Shown: positions 1 to 12,339, counted from the first letter of the stretch. The stretch: 64,000 nt of DNA from Neckera pumila (GCA_963969595.1 OZ018409.1:7826520-7890519); one strand, 5' to 3'. Notes: generated by a model not told the origin, from the sequence alone. Numbers and translations are program-made.

Positions 1-341
1 AAATGATTTGCAATCCAAAAGGTGTAAGTTTAAAAAATTCCTGACAAAAATTCTTGTAGTATTCCTATACAAGATCTTACTGTTAGATATGTGGGGAAAA
101 ATAATTTTAATATTTTTTAGCTCTTTTCAATAGAAATGACAGTATTAAATGGTTTCTAATGAGAATAGGCATTTGGACTTTAGAAGTTCATGTTTTCATT
201 CAATTATATTGAATCTCATTTTCAGTCATATTTTGTATCGAGGATTACATTTTAAAATTCAGTGTTCTTTAATGCAAGCTTTTGAAATTATTAAATTTTG
301 TCTATATTTATAATATGACAATAGAAAATTTGTTTTCGTAG

Positions 342-1694
342 GTATACCGGCCGACGAAGTATTACGAAGAAGACGAGTACAACTTTGAAGATGACCAAGT
401 CAATTTTCAAGTTTTTGATGGATCGATTGCTATTAAAGATAGTAGTGCACTCTCGAAGAATTCCATTGGGGTATTCTATAAAGATTTGATTCCAAAGGAG
501 AAGATTTCAAATCTCTATGACATGGCATTGTCACTAGAGGAATACGGGAAAGCAATTGTCCGGGGAAGACGAATTGCCGGGGGGCAAATGGTGATGTACG
601 GGATGTTGAACAATGCTCAATTGGCATGGTCAGTTCAAAATTCAATTTCTGGATGCTTATTTATTGTTTTTTTAGCAACTATATATATTTTGGGCATGTT
701 TTTTAAATTGAATGTAGACTAGTATAATTTTTTTAACTTTGTTACAAAATATATTAACTTACTAGCTTTATTTTAATATAAATTTATAAATTTATTTCAA
801 TACAAATTTATTTTAGGTACTAAATGGTACAATGAATGTAATTCTAATTCAAATTTATTTTCAACGCAGGTTCTCCCACCCACGTCCTGAGATGTATGCA
901 TTGTCTGAGGTATTTCTGAAGAAAATGTATGGCTACTTGAAAGTTGCATTTCCAGGCGTGATGGAGAATCTAAAAAACATATTAGTGACTGAAGGTTTAG
1001 ATGGCAGTGATGGTCATTTTGCTGGTACTCCATTTACATGTTTTGCCATTACTCGTGATTATTCATGTTTACCACACGATGATCCAACCGACTATGGGTA
1101 TGGAATCATTGTATGGTTACATCCAAGTAAGTTCACTTTTTTCATATTAGTCATATTGTTGGCATATTTTATTACATTATTTGTATGAATTTTTTTCTAT
1201 GTTTTTCTATTTTCTTGGTTTATACATGAATTGATGCTTCATTTTTTCCCTCTTTTTAGGTGGACACGTACAAGTGGAGGACCAACCGACCTTTTGGCTA
1301 CCTCAGTATAGGATTAGTTTTCGTTGCGGAAATGGATCCAGGATTGTTATGAATGCTAATACTACTGTTCATTGCACGACGTCTCCGAAACGTACTGGAA
1401 CTCTTGGCATTGCTTTTGTACAGAAGTGGAATTTTATTGTACAGTTGAGCAAGGCTTTGAAGAATCCAAATGATGATCTCACTCTTCAGTACTTCAAAGC
1501 GAAAGACCGTTATATCACTCGACGGGTGCGTTGTATTTTCTAATCATAATTTCTTAAGTATTTTATATATAATGATTTTAGAATCATTTAATTTATTCAA
1601 ATGATTTTTGAATGTTTCATTTTTTGCTTTAACACATCTGTATATTTTGCAGGATACTAGCAAAGGCACGGGAGAAGCTGTTGGATTTTATTAG
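342..1694 (+). CDS. TET/JBP-like 2-oxoglutarate/Fe(II) dioxygenase, 3' exons only
   Basis: Four exons fit together in one frame: 342-628, 870-1126, 1260-1525 and 1653-1694 (stop TAG). All introns are GT-AG, and exon 342 begins at an acceptor, so the 5' part lies outside the window. About 283 residues are visible. I see an HxD motif (PHDDPTDYG) followed by a strand ending in WL, then a proline/glycine-rich strand pair (WLPQYRISF, GNGSRIVM), and then a distal His in VHCTTSP. Basic residues about 4-5 positions after that His could bind 2-oxoglutarate. This order (HxD, gap, P-strand, G-turn, H, basic residue) is the double-stranded beta-helix layout of 2OG-Fe(II) dioxygenases and resembles the TET/JBP nucleic-acid-modifying branch seen in fungi and algae. 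The enzymes of that branch oxidise thymine or 5-methylcytosine; for this gene the substrate is unknown. The reading frame is intact, so it may be functional. It could instead be a gene carried by a transposon. The family call is by motif only. Confidence 0.5.
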
Positions 1695-2301
1695 TTTATG
1701 TTTGTAATTTGCTTTCATTTGCTTTTGTCTTTTTTATTGTTTTGACATACATTTTCATTCTATGAACCATTTTGTCAATGATTGAAAAAGACAGTTCTAC
1801 CTTCTTGGCACAGTTTTCGTGGAGATTATTTATTATGGACATGACTTTTTCAATTCCTTTAGACTACATTTGTTTCTGAGTTTTCATATTACAAATTCAT
1901 ATTATTTTATTTTAGTAATAGTAAGTGATTTTAGCTAATTTTCTAGGAGAAGTACTTCAATTAAATACTAGAGATGTATTCATATTTTCAAAACATAATT
2001 ATTTTCCACAATGTTGACGTTGTTGTTTGTAGTACTTAAATTTTCAATCTTTTTCATCATAAACCCCCTAATTGGCCAATGTCTTTTTTGAGCTTTTTCA
2101 AATTTGCTCACAAGTGAATAAGAAAAAAATGAAAAAAACTTAATTCAAATATAGAATTGACTCAAGAAATTTGAAGTTTTTACCATATATGTACTAGTAT
2201 ATTATAGAACATAACATCATGGCATAAATCAAAATTATTGTGTCATTTTAAAATTACAAACTTATGGTTTTATAGGCCCAAAATTTTGATTCCAAGTAGA
2301 T
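1695..2301. other. A+T-rich spacer
   Basis: This holds the presumed 3' untranslated region of the dioxygenase gene and A+T-rich sequence up to the first TTAA element. I see no coding signal. Confidence 0.5.
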
Positions 2302-3215
2302 TTAACCCCTAAAGTCCCAAGGACCTTTTCCCATCAAAAACCACTCAAAACTGCCATTTCTATTACAAAGAGCCAAAAACTTTGAAAATTGATTTTTTTG
2401 CATATCTAATCATATAATCTTGTATTAGACTAGTTTAAGAATGCATAGAAGAAATTTCAAAAACTTTGACCTTGTAGATTACAAGATATTTGCATTTAAA
2501 GTGAAGAAAACAAGTTTTTTTACTCCTTGCTTGACAAGATTTTTTGCTCTAAATCTTTATAACATATTTTTTTGCACTATTGATTTTGATTTTCTAATTT
2601 TTATGTTGAATAATTCAGTTCAAAATCTAGGAAAAAAAATTCAATAAAAAACCACTTCATTTTCACTCATTAAAAAATTATTAAGTAGAAATAGGTTCAA
2701 GATTAAAGGGAAAATTAAACCGTCCATAGCTCTAAAATGGAATTTAAATACAATAATTTCAATGGTGAGATTGTTCTAGCAAGAAAATTTAATTCTATCT
2801 AACAATTGTTTTAGAAAAATTATTAAAATGAATTCTATAAGTTATTTTTTCAAGAAGATGCTTACATTGCCCCCAAAATAAGATTGTTCATAACTTTCTC
2901 ATTACTAGTTGAAATAGAATGAATCAAAGCTTCAAATGTATCCAAAAATATAATCTTTGAGTAAAAAATTAAAAATTAAAAAAAATCACTATTTTGTGAT
3001 TTTTTTTGAGCTGCCTCTCAAGTTATTTTTTGGGCTTATTTTGCCATAACTTTTGCTTCCAAGCACCGATTGAAATAAAAATTATATTCTCAGAAAGCTA
3101 GTCTGATTTCCTATCTTAAAAAAAATTTAGAAAATCAAGTCAAAAATTGAGATCACACAAGGTTGCCCAAAATCCCTAGAGTCCCCTATAGGGACTTTGG
3201 GACTTTAGGAATTAA
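2302..3215 (-). mobile_element. TTAA-CCCC element, copy A1
   Basis: About 0.9 kb, bounded on the left by TTAACCCCTAAAGTCCCAAG and on the right by a decayed GGGACTTTAGGAATTAA. The interior is shared with the other A copies: a CTCCAAAACTGCCATTTC-like stretch near this end, an ACAAGATATTTGCATTTAA-like core, and an opposite end with a small GTCCCC/GGGAC hairpin. No ORF is conserved between copies, so it is non-autonomous. Termini of the form TTAA-CCC...GGG-TTAA suggest a piggyBac-like mover. Confidence 0.7.
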
Positions 3216-3606
3216 GAAATGTTTGGATTAGTTTCAGTCATTTTATAGAGAAAATAAAAAAAATATTAGGACTATAGGACTAGGTCCGCACTGAAATTGG
3301 ACGTTGGGACTAGGCCTGCACAAGACTTGGACTTAAAGACTAGGACTGCACTGGAGTTGCTATAACAGCTGTATACCGGCTGTATTGGTCACCTTCCGTG
3401 CAGCCTCTACGATTTCTGACAAGCATTTTCCCTCACGTCAATATACGTCTACACCCTTGTATTGTATTTCTTGTTGAATACAGGCTTTGGATAGGCACAA
3501 AATCTTCAATTTTATTTTTTTATTTATTTCTTAAATTGCTAAATTTTCAACTTACTCTTGCCCACAACTTTATAGTTCCATGCATTTCACATTGATTCCA
3601 TTTGTG
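3216..3606. repeat. Spacer with degenerate tandem motif
   Basis: At 3268-3357 a motif like GGGACTAGGCCTGCAC is repeated about three times with variation. Nothing coding is visible in the rest. Confidence 0.4.
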
Positions 3607-4488
3607 TTATGCAAATGTAGACAGAACATAAACCGTAGGCCGTTTTGGCCATCTCGGCGTTAAAGGGTTAATGTAGTCATTTTCCGGATACTCCAGTTGC
3701 GGTTCGTCATCCGTAACCACCTGCTTGCCTTGCGCAGCCTGATCCGTAGACTTCCGTCTCTTGATCTGCTTGTGAGTTAAGGGCGGCTGCTCCGATTCCT
3801 CCTCTTCGGATTCTCCTGGGACGGGTTGGTCCGGTTGGACTTCTTCCATAAATCCGTACTTCAGAACTTCCTCTCTATGGATGTACGTATGCATCTCCGG
3901 CTCATTCAAAAACCCTTGCTGATGATAAAGATGGAAAAGATACGGGCTGAACAAGGTAGCTTTTCCAAAAGTTGCACACGCGACTAACTTGGAGACTACG
4001 TCTGTGATAAGTCTAGCCTAGTTCACCGGTCTGCCTTCCATCGCTCCAAATATGGTACTCGCTACTGTCGCCGTAACCCAGGTCGGCTTCTCCGAATACA
4101 GAATCGGAATGAGGAACTCCAGAATCCAGCTATGCCTATCCTCGATATAGTCATGAATACTGTATCCCTCCTTATTATGCGCTGGACCTCGGAACTTACT
4201 CTGCCCGGTCCTATCATTACGGGGAGTTAAACCAAATCCGGCTTTTCGGAACGAGTACACTTCCGCCCAGATGTCCTCTGTCTAAAGTTTGGGTTGGCCT
4301 CTCACAGTCAACTGGTACTGATTTGGAACTCCCACTACAAGTTCCGCGATGATCTCATCATTCTTCAAACTCCAGGGGCGTCGCAACAATCCGACGCATC
4401 CTATCGTTTCTAAGTCCTCCTCTAAGTGCTTCCGGACTTCAAGATCCTTAGGAATCGCCGAAGGCATCATCCGGGCCGGCCTTGCCAT
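3607..4488 (-). pseudogene. Decayed mobile-element-type ORF with two in-frame TAG stops
   Basis: One minus-strand frame stays protein-like from 4488 to 3607 and is broken only by two TAG codons, near 4282 and 4018. It starts MARPARMMPSAIPKDLEV. The middle has W-rich, helix-like sequence (EDRHSWILEFLIPILY) and an SPYLFHLYHQQGFL-type stretch. Next come an acidic linker (GESEEEESE) and a basic KQIKRRKS patch. The G+C content is clearly above the flanks. The layout (folded domain, then an acidic/basic low-complexity tail) recalls the uncharacterised plant transposon or retrotransposon-associated domains that have HLY-type motifs. I do not recognise it firmly. Two stops of the same type in otherwise clean coding sequence indicate a young pseudogene or, less likely, readthrough. 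Confidence 0.4.
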
Positions 4489-4937
4489 AGTTTACCGACT
4501 CGCTAATCCGGTGCAATCGGCACCGACCTCACTGATCTCTCCTCATCGAAATCTTTACTCACCATACTTTCACTCTCTATTCGCACGCCACAAGTACAAG
4601 AAAAAAGAGAGAGAAGAAATGGAAGTTGAGCCCTTAAGTACCCGACATTCGGCCAACAGTTCCCCAGGGGAATGGGTACGAGATTGTTCCTGTAACGGTG
4701 CCCTAGGAGGTCTAGGCCGGAAGGTTACTGGTTGTAGGCTTTCCGGACCCGTCTTCCGTCCTACGGCTTCCATCTGTCACCAGAATATTTATCTGGTTTA
4801 GGAATTCTAGCAATCTAGGTATTAGCTATTTCCAATTTCTTTCTAGCTGACCCGGATTCTTAGACGCTAATAACAAATTCAAAAAAATTAGACTATGCTA
4901 ACCCAGTTTTATCCTATTTTCTATCTGTTGGACTTTC

Positions 4938-5320
4938 CGTATTCATACAATGAAAAACAACTGCAAGTTGCCAAATTTTCTCTGGACAGAAGCTATGTCA
5001 CACGTGATAAACTTGATCAATCGGTGTTCCACAAGAGCCAATTCGGGACAAACTCCAAAGACTAGATATTTAGATACCATTCCAAATGTCTCCAACCTCA
5101 GAATTTTTGATTGTCTTGCATATGTTCACATTCCAAAGGAAAATAGAAAAAAAAATAGATAGCAAATCCCAAAGGTGCATGTTTTTTGGCCATGATGAGG
5201 AAACCAAAGCCTACTGTCTTTATGATCGCACCAAACAAAAGGTCATTGTTAGTAGAGACGTAGTATTTGACAAAGCAATAGAAGAAACCAGTGTCTTTTC
5301 AGACAGGCGATTATTGACAT
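4938..5320 (+). pseudogene. Ty1/copia integrase C-terminal fragment
   Basis: The frame starting near 4950 reads LPNFLWTEAMSHVINLINR followed by GQTPKTRYLD, then LRIFDCLAYVHIPKENR. This is the end of a copia integrase core and the region just after it (typical W-EA-INR and TP motifs). At about 5145-5160 a run of A bases shifts the frame, and the text goes on as QRCMFFGHDEETKAYCLYDR to VFDKAIEETSVFSD, matching the conserved 'FxGY...KxYrlyd...V.R.V.FDE' stretch. The gag, protease and N-terminal integrase parts are missing upstream. The fragment is interrupted at about 5321 by the CACTA-like insertion and continues at about 6893. Confidence 0.75.
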
Positions 5321-5323
5321 AAG

Positions 5324-6889
5324 CACGTCCCTGGTGGTGTCCTGTCACGTCAGCATAGATGTCGCTTTTTTTGTGTTATGGCTGACACGCAAAAAACATT
5401 GAAAATCTAAGATAACATGCCTTGATGTTTTCATATCAAGCTTCAGACATCAAGAGGGACATGGATCCAGAGGCTCTTGAAATTCAGCCATGTGGCTGTC
5501 ACGTTAGCGCCATGTTAGCGATGGAAGCCACATGTGCATTTTTTCATCCGATCTGCTGATGACATGGTAGATGATGTGGAGCATGACGTGTTCCCAAGAA
5601 AAAGTGATGTGGCATCTACCAAGGCTGACATGGCAAGCCTAGTCAGCATAGTTTTACGTCGTCTAGATGCTTTTTGAGACATTCTTTTGAACGTCAAATT
5701 AGACATCCAAATGTTTTTCAAGATGTCAACTTAGACATCCGGACGTTTTTTGTGATGTTAACTTAAACATCCAAGTGTTTTGCAATGTCATCTTAGACGT
5801 CCGCATTTAAAACATAAATACCTCTTGAAATGTCCAGTATGATTTAAATGAACAAAATTATGTCACCTCTAATGTTCATATGATGCAATGCACTTTTTAA
5901 TTTGATATTAATATAGATAGTGACACATGTCATACACAACATACATATGTATTTTATAATATTCAATATAACATATTATACACAACATCCCATATATAGT
6001 ACAATATATACTATACATTGTATGCCATATATTGTATATAATGCACCATATTTGGCAAATACATCACATGACTTTAAAAACCATTTATTATGATGTAAAT
6101 AGAGAAAACAAGACAAGCCCTTTATACAAGTGGGATGCCAAGAGGTAAGACAAACCATATGGGATATATAAAACGCATAAATTGTATTACAAATAGAAGT
6201 TTCATGGAGATGTTGTGGAGGACATGCAAGATGCAGTCATCTAACATGCAGACATAAGCTATGATAGCCGAGTGTCCGCTCCAATGAATATCTATTTCAA
6301 CAAATAGGCATAGAAGGAGACAGTCGCATGCAATACAAAACGCACATTGTTTTTTGGGACGTCTATGTAGTTGTTGAAATGTCTAGGAAGACATTAGAAG
6401 AAAATAGTATAGAGAAGGGGCTCCAGTAGGCCCCTATGCTGACGTGGCATGCCATGTTAGCAAAGGCAACTGCCACGTCACTACATTTCCATGTCACGTG
6501 CCACATCAAATGCAATGTTTTCTTTTTTTTTATGGGTAGATTGTTTGACTGCCCTTCCCCATTTTTTTGGAACTCGAATAGGAATGTTTTACTGTTGACT
6601 GAAGTAATTTTTGCTGACTTACTCGCAGTCAAAATTATAGACTCTGCTGACGTGGCAAGCCATGTTTTTCTTGACGCTTAGAAAAACAAATGTCTGTCGC
6701 CACTTGTATCTAAAAAAACAGAACCGTCTGTCAGAGCAACACATTGTTTTTGCCTAAATCTGCCCGTGCTCTCTGCAACATCGACGGGAATCCAACACTT
6801 CAGGCCAATTACTCGTAGACAATCCCGTGTCCTGTCGGACATCGACGTCCGGACCCGGACACCAAAAAAGACACGTATTTCTTGTAGTG
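5324..6889. mobile_element. CACTA-like insertion splitting the copia element
   Basis: The right end reads CGTATTTCTTGTAGTG, i.e. CACTACAAGAAATACG on the other strand, which is the standard CACTA (En/Spm) terminus. The trinucleotide AAG flanks both sides (5321-5323 and 6890-6892), as expected for a 3-bp target duplication, although the left end starts CACGTCC and not CACTA, so it is altered. A subterminal array at about 5640-5815 repeats GACATCC/GACGTC units every ~40 bp. No transposase ORF is visible. A CATTAG-type left end (6392), followed by GCTGACGTGGCA (6438), suggests that a second element sits inside. Confidence 0.5.
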
Positions 6890-6892
6890 AAG

Positions 6893-9383
6893 GAAAGGTA
6901 GGATATCAATACTTAGGCCTGCTAGAACCTTAGAACAGTGTATTTGATATTTTCAAGAACAATAACCAGAGCACAAAAACTGAGGAAACGCCACACAACA
7001 CATAGTTTCAGGATAGCAAACTTGAATGCCAAGAAACATGGTTAGAACATGAAACGGTCCAATCTCATGAGCCTAGCAAATCCAAAACCTCAGAGAATAA
7101 TACAGAGACTACCCCTCAATCCAAAGAGACCAACGGAACACCTCAACAAAGCAATCAAAAAACTAAACAACCAGTCCCAATTGATTGCAAAGCTGGTCCA
7201 TTAGACTGTAGGTACCCAAGTCGTAATAGGGCACCGTCCACAAAATTGAAAGATTATTGGACCCTGTTCTTTGAGCTGATGGAAGAACCCATCGATTTCA
7301 AAACTGCATCACAGAAGAAAGAATGGAGCAGCCATCCAGAGTAAGATCGAGTCTATACTCAAAAATAAAACTTGGGAAATAACAAATCGATCTAAAGATA
7401 GGAAACCTATAACTATAAAGTAGATCTTCAAGATCAAACGAGACCCTAGGAAAATCATCCAAAAATACAAAGCAAGATTAGTGGCTTGAGGTTTTGAGCA
7501 GCAAAAAGTATTGATTACAAAGAAATATTGGAACCTGTAGTTAGATGGTCCACCATCCAAGTCATATTAGCCTTAGTAGCAAAATTCAACAAGCCGTTAT
7601 ACCAAATGGACGTAACTACTGTCTTTCTAAATGGCACCATTGACGAGGAGATTCTCATGGAGATACCAGAGGCATTCCATGGAGCAAGGGATAGCACAAA
7701 AGTCTGTAGAATAAACCAAGCACATTATGGTTTGAAAAAGTCATCAAAAGCCTAGTTGAATTGCATTAGCACTTGGTTTCATGAACAAGGAATGGTACAA
7801 AGTGAATACGATCCCAACTTGTTTTACCTGCGGAGGGACGGCAAAATCACTATTTTGCTGTTATATGTTGACGACCTATGAATTACAGGAGATGACGAGG
7901 AACATATTCAACAACTAAAGGAAAAGCTGCAACAACAATTTGAAATGACGGACTTGGAAGATGCAAGCAATTACCTGGGCATTGAGATTCACCAACAACT
8001 AGGTGGCATTTTCATCAACCAGGCAGAATACATTAGGAAATTACTGAAGAAGTTCAGCATGCAAGATTGCAACCCAACCAGAATTCTTGCTGATCCAAAT
8101 ACGCCACTTCAAAAGGAAATGGGAATAGAGAAATTCAAACCAATGATCTACCAATCTTTAGTTGGAAGTCTTCTTTTTCTCACCTATACACAATTAGACA
8201 TCTGTTACGTAGTGAGCAGTGTGTCCAAATACATGCAAGAGCCAAAATTGGCTCACTTTCAAGCTGCAAATAAAATTCTTCACTACTTGAGTGGAACAAT
8301 AAACCATGGCATTTTCTTATCCTCCAGTGATTCCGGCCCATATCACACATATGCGAACGCAGATTGGGGTCGTGACATTGACACCAAGAGATCCATATCC
8401 AAAATACTATACAAAATTGGTGATTCAACAATTCATTGGAGCAGCAAAATGCAATCGTCGGTATCACTGTCCAGCACGGAGGCAGAGTACCAAGTGCTAA
8501 TGAATGCCGCAAAGGATATTATTCACTTTCGCAAGTTACTTCAAGAATTTGATTTCAATTTAGACTGCACAACAACTTTGTTTAGCAACAACCAATCGTG
8601 TCTGAAGCTTGTGAAAAATTTGATTATGTACGCCAAGACAAAGCACATAGAAATTCAGCACCACTTTATAAGGGAGGCTGCCAAAGCAGGAGCAATATAG
8701 GTGGACTACACGCCAACCAATTCTCAGCTAGTTAACTATCTCACAAAACCACTCCCTCACAAGAGCTTCGTTACAAACCGACAGAAGGCAGGTGTGTTTC
8801 CTTTCCCACTCAAAGAACCTTGAACCTAATACGGGCCTAATTAGGGGTGTGTGCATTGTCTATCCACTCAAGATGCGATTCTTAAAATCAGGAGCTCTTG
8901 GGTTCTTCTTGACTCCACAATTGTCCCACCAATCCCCCAGGCGCTCAACACACTTTGGCATTCACCCGAGCATCTTCCGTGAAACCCTAGAAGCACTGCT
9001 GGCATACAAAGTTCCCACCAAGATGTCAGCGTTGTTCCGAGTTTCCTCCTTGCAGCGCTGTATCAGGAACTAGAGGTACACACCAGCGCTCAAGACATTG
9101 TCGCACAGTCGTTGGAGCGCAATCACCAGAAGCTAGACCACAAGCAACATTATCTGAACCTACCAATACAAATCCACTCTCAGCCACAACTATTGAACAA
9201 ACAACAAGCACACTCAAGGCACCTCAACAATCAACAAACCAAGACACAACAGCAACATCCGATGAACATGGTCCCGGAGAACACAGATTGCTTCAATCAA
9301 AAACACCAAAAATCAAGACTTGACCAAACTCATTTGCACACTTGGGGTTTACAAGACAGTAGAGGTCTCTGAGTGAAGGGGAG
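6893..9383 (+). pseudogene. Ty1/copia reverse transcriptase-RNase H remnant and 3' non-coding region
   Basis: The copia pol text resumes here. At 7528-7755 it reads VVRWSTIQVILALVAKFNKP and QMDVTTVFLNG (RT motifs). Near 7862 LLYVDDL holds the catalytic YVDD box, followed by an in-frame TGA. The long open stretch 7945-8700 covers the end of RT and RNase H, with SLVGSLLFLTYTQLDICY, YANADWGRD and SSTEAEYQ, all normal copia signatures. A TAG follows at 8698, and the frame then continues with DYTPTNSQLVNYLTKPL. Stops at 7753, 7879 and 8698 and frame changes upstream show the element is dead. From about 8800 to 9372 the sequence is non-coding element DNA, ending in a purine tract (GTGAAGGGGAG, 9373-9383) that is the likely polypurine primer next to the LTR. 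Confidence 0.85.
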
Positions 9384-9636
9384 TGTTGAATGATACCTTT
9401 TAACTTCATCCCTTGCACACTCATCCATCATGTACATAACGGCCAGACGTGTTAGTAATTGATGTACAACAATGTGACTAATTAGGATTAGTGGTGTTAG
9501 TTAGTGGGTTAGTTTGTTAGTGGCTACTGTAATTGCGTTCTAGCTCTAGACTTGCTGGACTTGTTGAGTACATACGAATTGTATAAAATACCCTGCTTTG
9601 ATCAATGAAAGCAATTTGGCCATATGCCAATTCACA
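9384..9636 (+). repeat. Copia 3' LTR
   Basis: It begins TGTTGAATGATACC straight after a polypurine tract and probably ends ...CCAATTCACA, giving the TG...CA termini of an LTR of about 253 bp. A TATA box (TATAAAATA) is at 9582-9590. The 5' LTR was not found in the window, so the right boundary and a target duplication cannot be proven. Confidence 0.6.
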
Positions 9637-9660
9637 GTGCGAGAATCTAAGAAGTTCAAT

Positions 9661-9692
9661 ACAATGTGACTACTTTAAGGTAGTCACATTGT
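9661..9692. repeat. Perfect 13-bp-arm hairpin
   Basis: ACAATGTGACTAC and its exact reverse complement GTAGTCACATTGT are separated by six bases (TTTAAG). It lies just outside the copia LTR. Confidence 0.6.
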
Positions 9693-10522
9693 CCGTCCAC
9701 TTTGTACAAACTGTCCAATGTGTCTGCCCATCCAGGATGTCTGGTGATCCTCAATTTATCCAATGTGACAACGATGATATAAACAAAAGCATGAGAATTA
9801 AACCTCTTGCTCAACAACTTTGCACTTTTCAAAAGATTCGCTACAATGGCATTCCAATATTTGAAAAGCTTACATTTGTTGAGAAACAATGATGCAATTG
9901 CAATGGCTTCAACCTTTGCTCTAGATTTCTTCAACCAACGGTCTTTATTTTTGTAGCATTGGTCTTCCATGGCTACATAAGCTCTTTTGCCCTCCATCAA
10001 CTTCATCACCTAAAGAGCCGTGTACCTCTTGAGAACCTGTAAGGATGGTATAATGGAAATGGTGTGACTTTGAAATATATACCCTTTGTTGAGGAATTGC
10101 TCAATAGGATTTTGAAAAACAACAAATGGCACCTTTGTAAAAATTAACCTGCTTGACACACGCGTATGAATTTTATAAAAGAGTTGGCGTCAAAGAATAG
10201 AATGAGACATAGTGATATTTTGACTTAATCCACCAACATATTCTTGCTCAAACAATATGAGTGCGAACTTACATGTAAGTGTGAAAAGTGAACTCCACAC
10301 AGTGAAGAATGAAAGCTAGATAGTGGACGATTTATTTCAAACGATCAATAATTACTAACTAATGAATTGAACTCATATTGATTACAATCAATAAATTGAA
10401 TATTACAAATCAAATTGATGCTTCAGTCAAACAAAAGTAAAATACACACCAGATATTGCAAACATCATAACTCCCATGACAACAACACTCATATATCAAT
10501 TAGTTACCTGACTCGGGCAAAT
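9693..10522. other. Spacer, possible decayed coding sequence
   Basis: A minus-strand frame at 9656-10009 contains lysine-rich text (EGKRAYVAMEDQCYKNKDRW) that may be the remains of a mobile-element protein, but nothing conserved supports it. I see nothing else. Confidence 0.25.
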
Positions 10523-10831
10523 CACTACACCAAAAATGATATTTAGTGTTGGCAACACTAATTACGAACCTTGACACTAAATATCATAAGTAAGTAACAC
10601 TAAATCTAATTTCTAACACTAAATATGCTCTATGGTAAATCTGAAATCTGAAAAGGTTTACATTCAGTGTTAGAACACGTTAAAGGCCAGGGAAAGAGAT
10701 GACAGGAGCGGAGGCGGCGCATTGAAGTCCAACACAACACTAAATCCGCTACAATTCAGATTTAGTGTTGTGGCTAGTAGGGGGGTAAAACACTAAATGT
10801 CATACTACACTAAATATCATTTTTAGTGTAG
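10523..10831. mobile_element. CACTA-type MITE
   Basis: The left end CACTACACCAAAAATGATAT and the right end (reverse complement CTACACTAAAAATGATAT) share about 24 of 25 bases over the terminal repeat. ACACTAAAT/ATTTAGTGT motifs recur through the element as subterminal repeats. The centre (10680-10730) is G+C richer. There is no ORF. The final bases at the right end do not form a clean GTAGTG, so no target duplication is called. Confidence 0.6.
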
Positions 10832-11741
10832 CTTGTGATCATGCTTCATTCTTCTAAGAAAATAGGCTATTTCGAATGTAATTGATAACATATACAATTT
10901 GTTAAGGTCCCTAACTTCTTCTTTATGATATTTTGACTGGCTCCTGGGTTGGATTTCAAGATCCATAGCATTGTTCAAATGTTTGATTAGAGATTGTTGC
11001 TCTATTGGATACCCACTGAGGTTGATCATCAAACACAATTCCATAATCCTATCACTTGCCTAGAGCAACCTTATAGTTATCAAATATAATTGATCTGCAA
11101 GTAATAGTGAAATTACTATCTAATGTCGTACCAGGCTTGTACAAGTAGGTGTACAGCTTTATATGTAAATTCCTTTGATGGACACAATGGTTTATGTGGT
11201 ACAATGTCTATTACTTAGGTCCCCTATTCAATCAAGACCTTAATGTTGAATTCAAATATTTAATATGGATTGAAAACATTGAGCAGTAAGAAAACAACAA
11301 CACTTTAATATCAATTCACTAATAGAAATTCAGTGTTTAAATCAATAGGAAAAGCATAAACTGCATATTGAATTGGACAATTGATTAGGACATTTTGGTT
11401 CGGACAATAATCAACACTTCTATGTTGATTTTCTTTCTAGATTTGGTCAATTCAAAAAAAAATTATTATTATTCAACCTAGACTATCATGTAGTCATAGC
11501 TACCACCTAGGCAGGCCTCGTCACATGGGCAAGGCCGTCAATAAGGTTTGAACCTAAAACCACATATGTGGAAAAGTGTAGCTCCAATCATTGCACCAAG
11601 ATTGGAGTTTATGTATATAATAGGTGGTTCAATTTTATTTATTCTTATTCACTCTATTTTTATTGATTTTATATAAATTATTATTTGAATTATTGTTCCT
11701 TGGACCAAATCAACAAAATTATCTAGAATGATGTAAATAGG
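10832..11741. other. A+T-rich spacer
   Basis: No coding or RNA-gene signal is visible. Short ORFs here have no recognisable motifs. Confidence 0.4.
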
Positions 11742-12115
11742 CATTAGAGCAAAAATGAGCCTTCCGAAGGGCCTCTCCATATTGACATGCCAAGCTATTT
11801 CAAGCTTGGCATGTCAAGCTAGAAAAGTATACCTGGTGAGCAGTCAGAGTGTTTGACTGCTTGCCAAAACAGTCAAACTTCGCAATTTTTATTTTTTTAT
11901 TTTATTAAATTTTATTAAAATTTTAAAGATTATTATTATTAGTTCTTTTTAATTAATTTTTTATATGTAAATCTGGGATCCTGCGCCACTTTCATTGCAG
12001 TTTCAGCTGCGCAAAAATAGGAGAAAAAATAAATTTTCAGCTCCAATAAACAAAATTTCAGGGTACTAAAGAATTCGTGGAGCAGCCTTTCGGAGGATTG
12101 ATTTTTTCTCTAATG
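11742..12115. mobile_element. CATTAG-family MITE
   Basis: The ends are CATTAGAGCAAAAATGAGCC on the left and, read inward on the other strand, CATTAGAGAAAAAATCAATCC on the right; a CCTTCCGAAGG/CCTCCGAAAGG block lies inside both. A GCAGTC...GACTGC inverted motif (11844-11875) is followed by a long A/T tract. Size is 374 bp, with no ORF. Confidence 0.6.
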
Positions 12116-12339
12116 GATTGCCGAGTCAATTGAGCAAAATTCTTTTGGGTAAAATCAACAAAATCATATTGATTCATATTTAGAGGATTGCCAAATCAAT
12201 AGAGCTTGAAAAAAATTTGCCGTATTCAATGTAAATGCATTGATCTTCTGTTGATTAGGGTCCTTTTTTCTAGTAGTGATTTCATTAAATTGACAATATT
12301 ACCTTGTCACCTTTGCTGAATCCATATATGTCTTAAACA

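Noticed and set aside
4349..4801. Plus-strand 150-codon ORF opposite the decayed mobile-element frame
   Set aside because: It overlaps the better minus-strand frame, has no motif, and looks like a shadow of G+C-richer sequence.
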